In this document: one piece after another, positions 61,200 through 64,000 of the stretch
Layout: every line of letters begins with the position of its first letter
How positions within the stretch are numbered: the first letter of the stretch is position 1
Assembly (NCBI GenBank): GCA_013791885.1
Contig: VMSZ01000038.1
Span: forward strand, 101,990 to 165,989
Source: Sulfurimonas sp.
Lineage (GTDB): Bacteria; Campylobacterota; Campylobacteria; Campylobacterales; Sulfurimonadaceae
DNA length: 64,000 bases
Reading direction: 5' to 3'
Notes under the pieces: generated by a model
What the model saw: only the letters and a program-made list of their open reading frames with translations
What the model was told of the DNA's origin: nothing
Database searches by the model: none
Made by a program: the position numbers and the translations under genes

Positions 61200-64000
61200 G
61201 TGGGCAAGTATGATATCGATTTAGATTTAGAGACAAAAAATAGTCTTTCAGCAATTATAGGTAGAATTAAAACTGGAAGTAAGATTTTAGAGTTTGGGCC
61301 ATCCCATGGAAGATTGACACGTTTTTTAAAAGAGTATATGCAATGTAATGTTTGCTGTGTAGAACTTGATGAAGAGGCAGCGCAAGAGGCAGCACAATAT
61401 GCTCAAAAAATGATTGTTGGAGATATTGAGAGTCTTTTGTGGGAGGAGGAACTCCAAGGAGAATCTTTTGACTATATTATTTTTGCAGATGTTTTAGAAC
61501 ATCTTCGTAATCCTCAGAAAATTCTTATTAATGTACAACATTATTTGAATGAAGAAGGGAGTATTTTAATTTCCATTCCAAATATCGCCCATGCTTCTAT
61601 TTTAATTGATTTGTTACAAGATAAATTTATTTATAGAAATGTGGGACTTCTTGACAATACACATATAAGACTATTTACAAAAACAACGCTAGATACGATG
61701 ATTAAAGATAGTGGTTTGTATAAGCAGTATGAGACAAGTATTAGGAAAGAGCCAGAGAATACGGAGTTTAATAATTACTATGATGAGCTGCCTTCTAATG
61801 TGGCTTCGTATCTTAAGAAGCAGCAACACTCTACATCATATCAATTTGTCATGGAGCTAGTGAAAAAAAAGCCCCCATCTCTTCTTTCTGACTTTGAAGA
61901 GCATATCACTTTTGATGAAGAAAAAGATGTCACTAATTTTGTAGAGTATCAAGAACACGAAAACATTGCGTCAAAACTCAAAGCAATTGCATTTTATTTA
62001 CCACAATTTCATCCATTTAAAGAAAATGACGAATGGTGGGGAAAAGGTTTTACAGAGTGGACTAATGTAACAAAAGCAAAGCCTAGTTTTTATGGTCATT
62101 ATCAGCCACATTTACCAATACACAACGGATTTTACGATTTGAGGATTCCTGAAGTTATGATAGAGCAAGCAAGACTTGCTAGAAATTATGGCATCTATGG
62201 CTTCAATTTTTATTACTATTGGTTTGGTGGTAAAGTATTGATGCAAAAGCCGTTTGAAATACTTTTACAACACAAAGAGATAGACATTAATTTTTGTATG
62301 ACATGGGCAAATGAGAATTGGACAAGAACATGGGACGCTTCTGAAAATGAAGTTTTGATTGCTCAAAAGCATTCTAATGAAGATTCAAAAGCATTTATTC
62401 AGAATATGTTTCAATATTTCGAAGACGCGAGGTATATTCGTGTAGACAATAAGCCTGTATTGATTATTTATAGATGTGACATTATCCCAAATATTTTTGA
62501 AACAACAAATTTATGGAGAGAAGAAGCTAAAAACGCAGGCTTTGATGGTCTCTATTTAGTCTGTGCACAAACATACGGGATAAAAAATCCAAAAATGTAT
62601 GGGTTTGATGTAGCTATGGAATTTCCTCCTCATAATACTTTGGATTCAGAAAACAAGATAAATAAAAAATTAATCAATGAAGAGTTTACGGGCAATATAT
62701 TTGATTATGCGCAAGTAGTGCAAGATCAATGTAACAAAGAAAATGTAGATTATAAATGCTACGAAACACTGATGCTATCGTGGGATAATACGGCACGCAA
62801 ACAAAACTACAGTAATATATTTACAAATTTTTCATTAGACAAGTATAAAGAATGGCTTAGCAATGTAGCACTACGTACATATAAAAACATAGAGCTTCAA
62901 GATGAAGAGAAATTTATTTTCATTAATGCGTGGAATGAATGGGCAGAAGGCACACATCTAGAGCCAGATAGGGAGTATGGGTACGGATATTTGGAAGCCA
63001 CTCATTCTATTTTAAAAAACTACGAAAATAGTTTGCTGGATACCATAGACAATACTTTTAGTACAAAAGATAGTGTAAACGCACTTGTACTACACATATT
63101 TGAAGAAGATAGTTTTGAGCAATGTGAAGCGATTATATCTAGATATAAAGAAGAGCAGTTTGATCTATATATTACAACAGCAAATTTAGTAAGTGCCACA
63201 GTGAAAAGGATAGTGCAAAAGTATCCTCAAAGCAGAATAGTATTTGTAGAAAAAAGGGGAGAAACTGTACTTCCGTTTATTGTATTGTATGAAAAAATTC
63301 ATTCTTTAGAATATGAAAATATATGGAAAGAACATACGAAAAAAGAGATTGGATCTCTTACAAAACCAAATATTGAAATTAAAAAACTTTTATTGAATCT
63401 TTCTTATGATAATAAAAATCTTGAAGAAGCTGCAAAGTATTTAGATGCTTATTATACACATCCACTTTTTGTAGAGTCACCAACCGTAGAAAATAGACCC
63501 ACAGTGCAAGACAAAGTCACAGTTCAAGAATATAAAGCGAATGATATCCTTGAAGAAATTAATCGAAAAAATAAGCTATATATTCCAAAGTCAAATAACA
63601 TGGCTCTTTCTAATAAAATCAGTTTGATGTTGAAAAAAATTGAGGATATAAAATTAAATAAGAAAAAAGTTTTTGTTTATGGATATGGCTACCTTGGTAA
63701 AATATTGGCTTCTTATCTTGGCGAAAGTCTTGTGGGAGTAGTGGATAAAAATCCTAGAAAAAATAATATAGAGGAATGTCTATTACTGCCTTTATCCGAG
63801 CTAGATGGATATAGTTATGACTATATTGTAGTAAGTGTTTTAGGAAGAGAAATGGAAATTGTCAATACACTTATAAATTCAAATGTTGATGTTGAAAAAA
63901 TCAAAGAAGTTCCTTGCTTATTTAACGCTAGTCAATTAATAGGAAAGAAGGTTGATGCTCAAGTCGGATATGAGACAAATGAAGTTGTTTTACTGACTAA
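61200..64000 (+). CDS. methyltransferase–WbsX (GH99-like)–RgpF-like fusion (partial)
   Basis: An open frame from GTG 61200 (GGAG 5 nt upstream) to the window end, over 930 codons. Residues about 20-170: SAM methyltransferase (ILEFGPSHGRLTRFL, FDYIIFADVLEHLRNPQKIL). Residues about 259-605: WbsX/GH99-like glycosidase domain (AIAFYLPQFHPFKENDEWWG, KGFTEWTNV, CMTWANENWTRTWD, FINAWNEWAEGTHLEPD). Residues about 610-735: region like rhamnan synthesis protein F (NALVLHIFEEDSFEQC). Residues about 820-905: nucleotide-binding-like module (VFVYGYGYLGKILASYL, VVDKNP). The first part lacks an ATG and is easily missed. The C-terminus lies beyond the window. Confidence 0.82.
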   Translation, partial: MGKYDIDLDLETKNSLSAIIGRIKTGSKILEFGPSHGRLTRFLKEYMQCNVCCVELDEEAAQEAAQYAQKMIVGDIESLLWEEELQGESFDYIIFADVLEHLRNPQKILINVQHYLNEEGSILISIPNIAHASILIDLLQDKFIYRNVGLLDNTHIRLFTKTTLDTMIKDSGLYKQYETSIRKEPENTEFNNYYDELPSNVASYLKKQQHSTSYQFVMELVKKKPPSLLSDFEEHITFDEEKDVTNFVEYQEHENIASKLKAIAFYLPQFHPFKENDEWWGKGFTEWTNVTKAKPSFYGHYQPHLPIHNGFYDLRIPEVMIEQARLARNYGIYGFNFYYYWFGGKVLMQKPFEILLQHKEIDINFCMTWANENWTRTWDASENEVLIAQKHSNEDSKAFIQNMFQYFEDARYIRVDNKPVLIIYRCDIIPNIFETTNLWREEAKNAGFDGLYLVCAQTYGIKNPKMYGFDVAMEFPPHNTLDSENKINKKLINEEFTGNIFDYAQVVQDQCNKENVDYKCYETLMLSWDNTARKQNYSNIFTNFSLDKYKEWLSNVALRTYKNIELQDEEKFIFINAWNEWAEGTHLEPDREYGYGYLEATHSILKNYENSLLDTIDNTFSTKDSVNALVLHIFEEDSFEQCEAIISRYKEEQFDLYITTANLVSATVKRIVQKYPQSRIVFVEKRGETVLPFIVLYEKIHSLEYENIWKEHTKKEIGSLTKPNIEIKKLLLNLSYDNKNLEEAAKYLDAYYTHPLFVESPTVENRPTVQDKVTVQEYKANDILEEINRKNKLYIPKSNNMALSNKISLMLKKIEDIKLNKKKVFVYGYGYLGKILASYLGESLVGVVDKNPRKNNIEECLLLPLSELDGYSYDYIVVSVLGREMEIVNTLINSNVDVEKIKEVPCLFNASQLIGKKVDAQVGYETNEVVLLT

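Overview
The window is a 64-kb chromosomal segment of an AT-rich member of the Campylobacterota, most likely a sulfur-oxidising Sulfurimonas-like bacterium. This rests on the recA–eno–septum-initiator–AMIN gene order, the futalosine-pathway gene mqnD, a FliA-type promoter before a flagellin with a Maf glycosyltransferase behind it, a short-form BioB, and periplasmic sulfide oxidation genes (flavocytochrome c FAD subunit, Rieske protein, an SQR-like flavoprotein). No tRNA, rRNA, CRISPR array or transposase was found.

Layout. 0.2–7.9 kb: nitrate assimilation (ABC permease and ATPase, fused PP2C phosphatase/kinase, NarK-type transporter, siroheme synthase CysG, ferredoxin-type nitrite reductase). 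8–17.8 kb: housekeeping (NFACT/RqcH-like protein, CdsA, Dxr, TsaD, Tpx, MurB, FliQ, MqnD) plus a glycine-rich triplicated surface protein and an outer-membrane barrel. 18–21.3 kb: recA, eno, FtsB-like, AMIN protein. 21.3–24.4 kb: a MotA/MotB-like pair with a coupled 52-aa ORF, and a secreted MORN-repeat protein. 24.6–31.6 kb: an RND pump split in two by one in-frame stop, a secreted protein of 21 uninterrupted 11-residue repeats, a cytochrome c'-like protein, a membrane fusion protein and a CNNM/CBS protein. 31.6–36.4 kb: SQR-like flavoprotein, DMT exporter, and the fccB–Rieske–cytochrome operon. 36.8–48.8 kb: metabolic and stress genes (AsnB, methyltransferase, PanE-like, MsrA, TrxR-like, degenerate AMMECR1, Kef-type antiporter, BioB, phosphoesterase, TopA). 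49–64 kb: flagellin, Maf glycosyltransferase, then a closely packed set of glycan-modification genes (methyltransferases, two PLP-fold enzymes, WbqC, sulfotransferase, pyruvyl transferase, GT2, and a methyltransferase–WbsX fusion that runs off the window).

Three signals are not explained by single genes. (1) The octamer AAACGCAG (either strand) occurs about 35 times by hand count where one or two are expected; it behaves like an uptake or architecture sequence. (2) A ~92-nt three-hairpin repeat occurs three times, always 3' of a + strand gene; its core sequence is conserved, while the outer stems change sequence but keep pairing. (3) Three consecutive proteins of unrelated enzymatic class at 58–64 kb carry a similar C-terminal nucleotide-binding-like module.

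All gene functions come from reading motifs in translations; no database search was possible.
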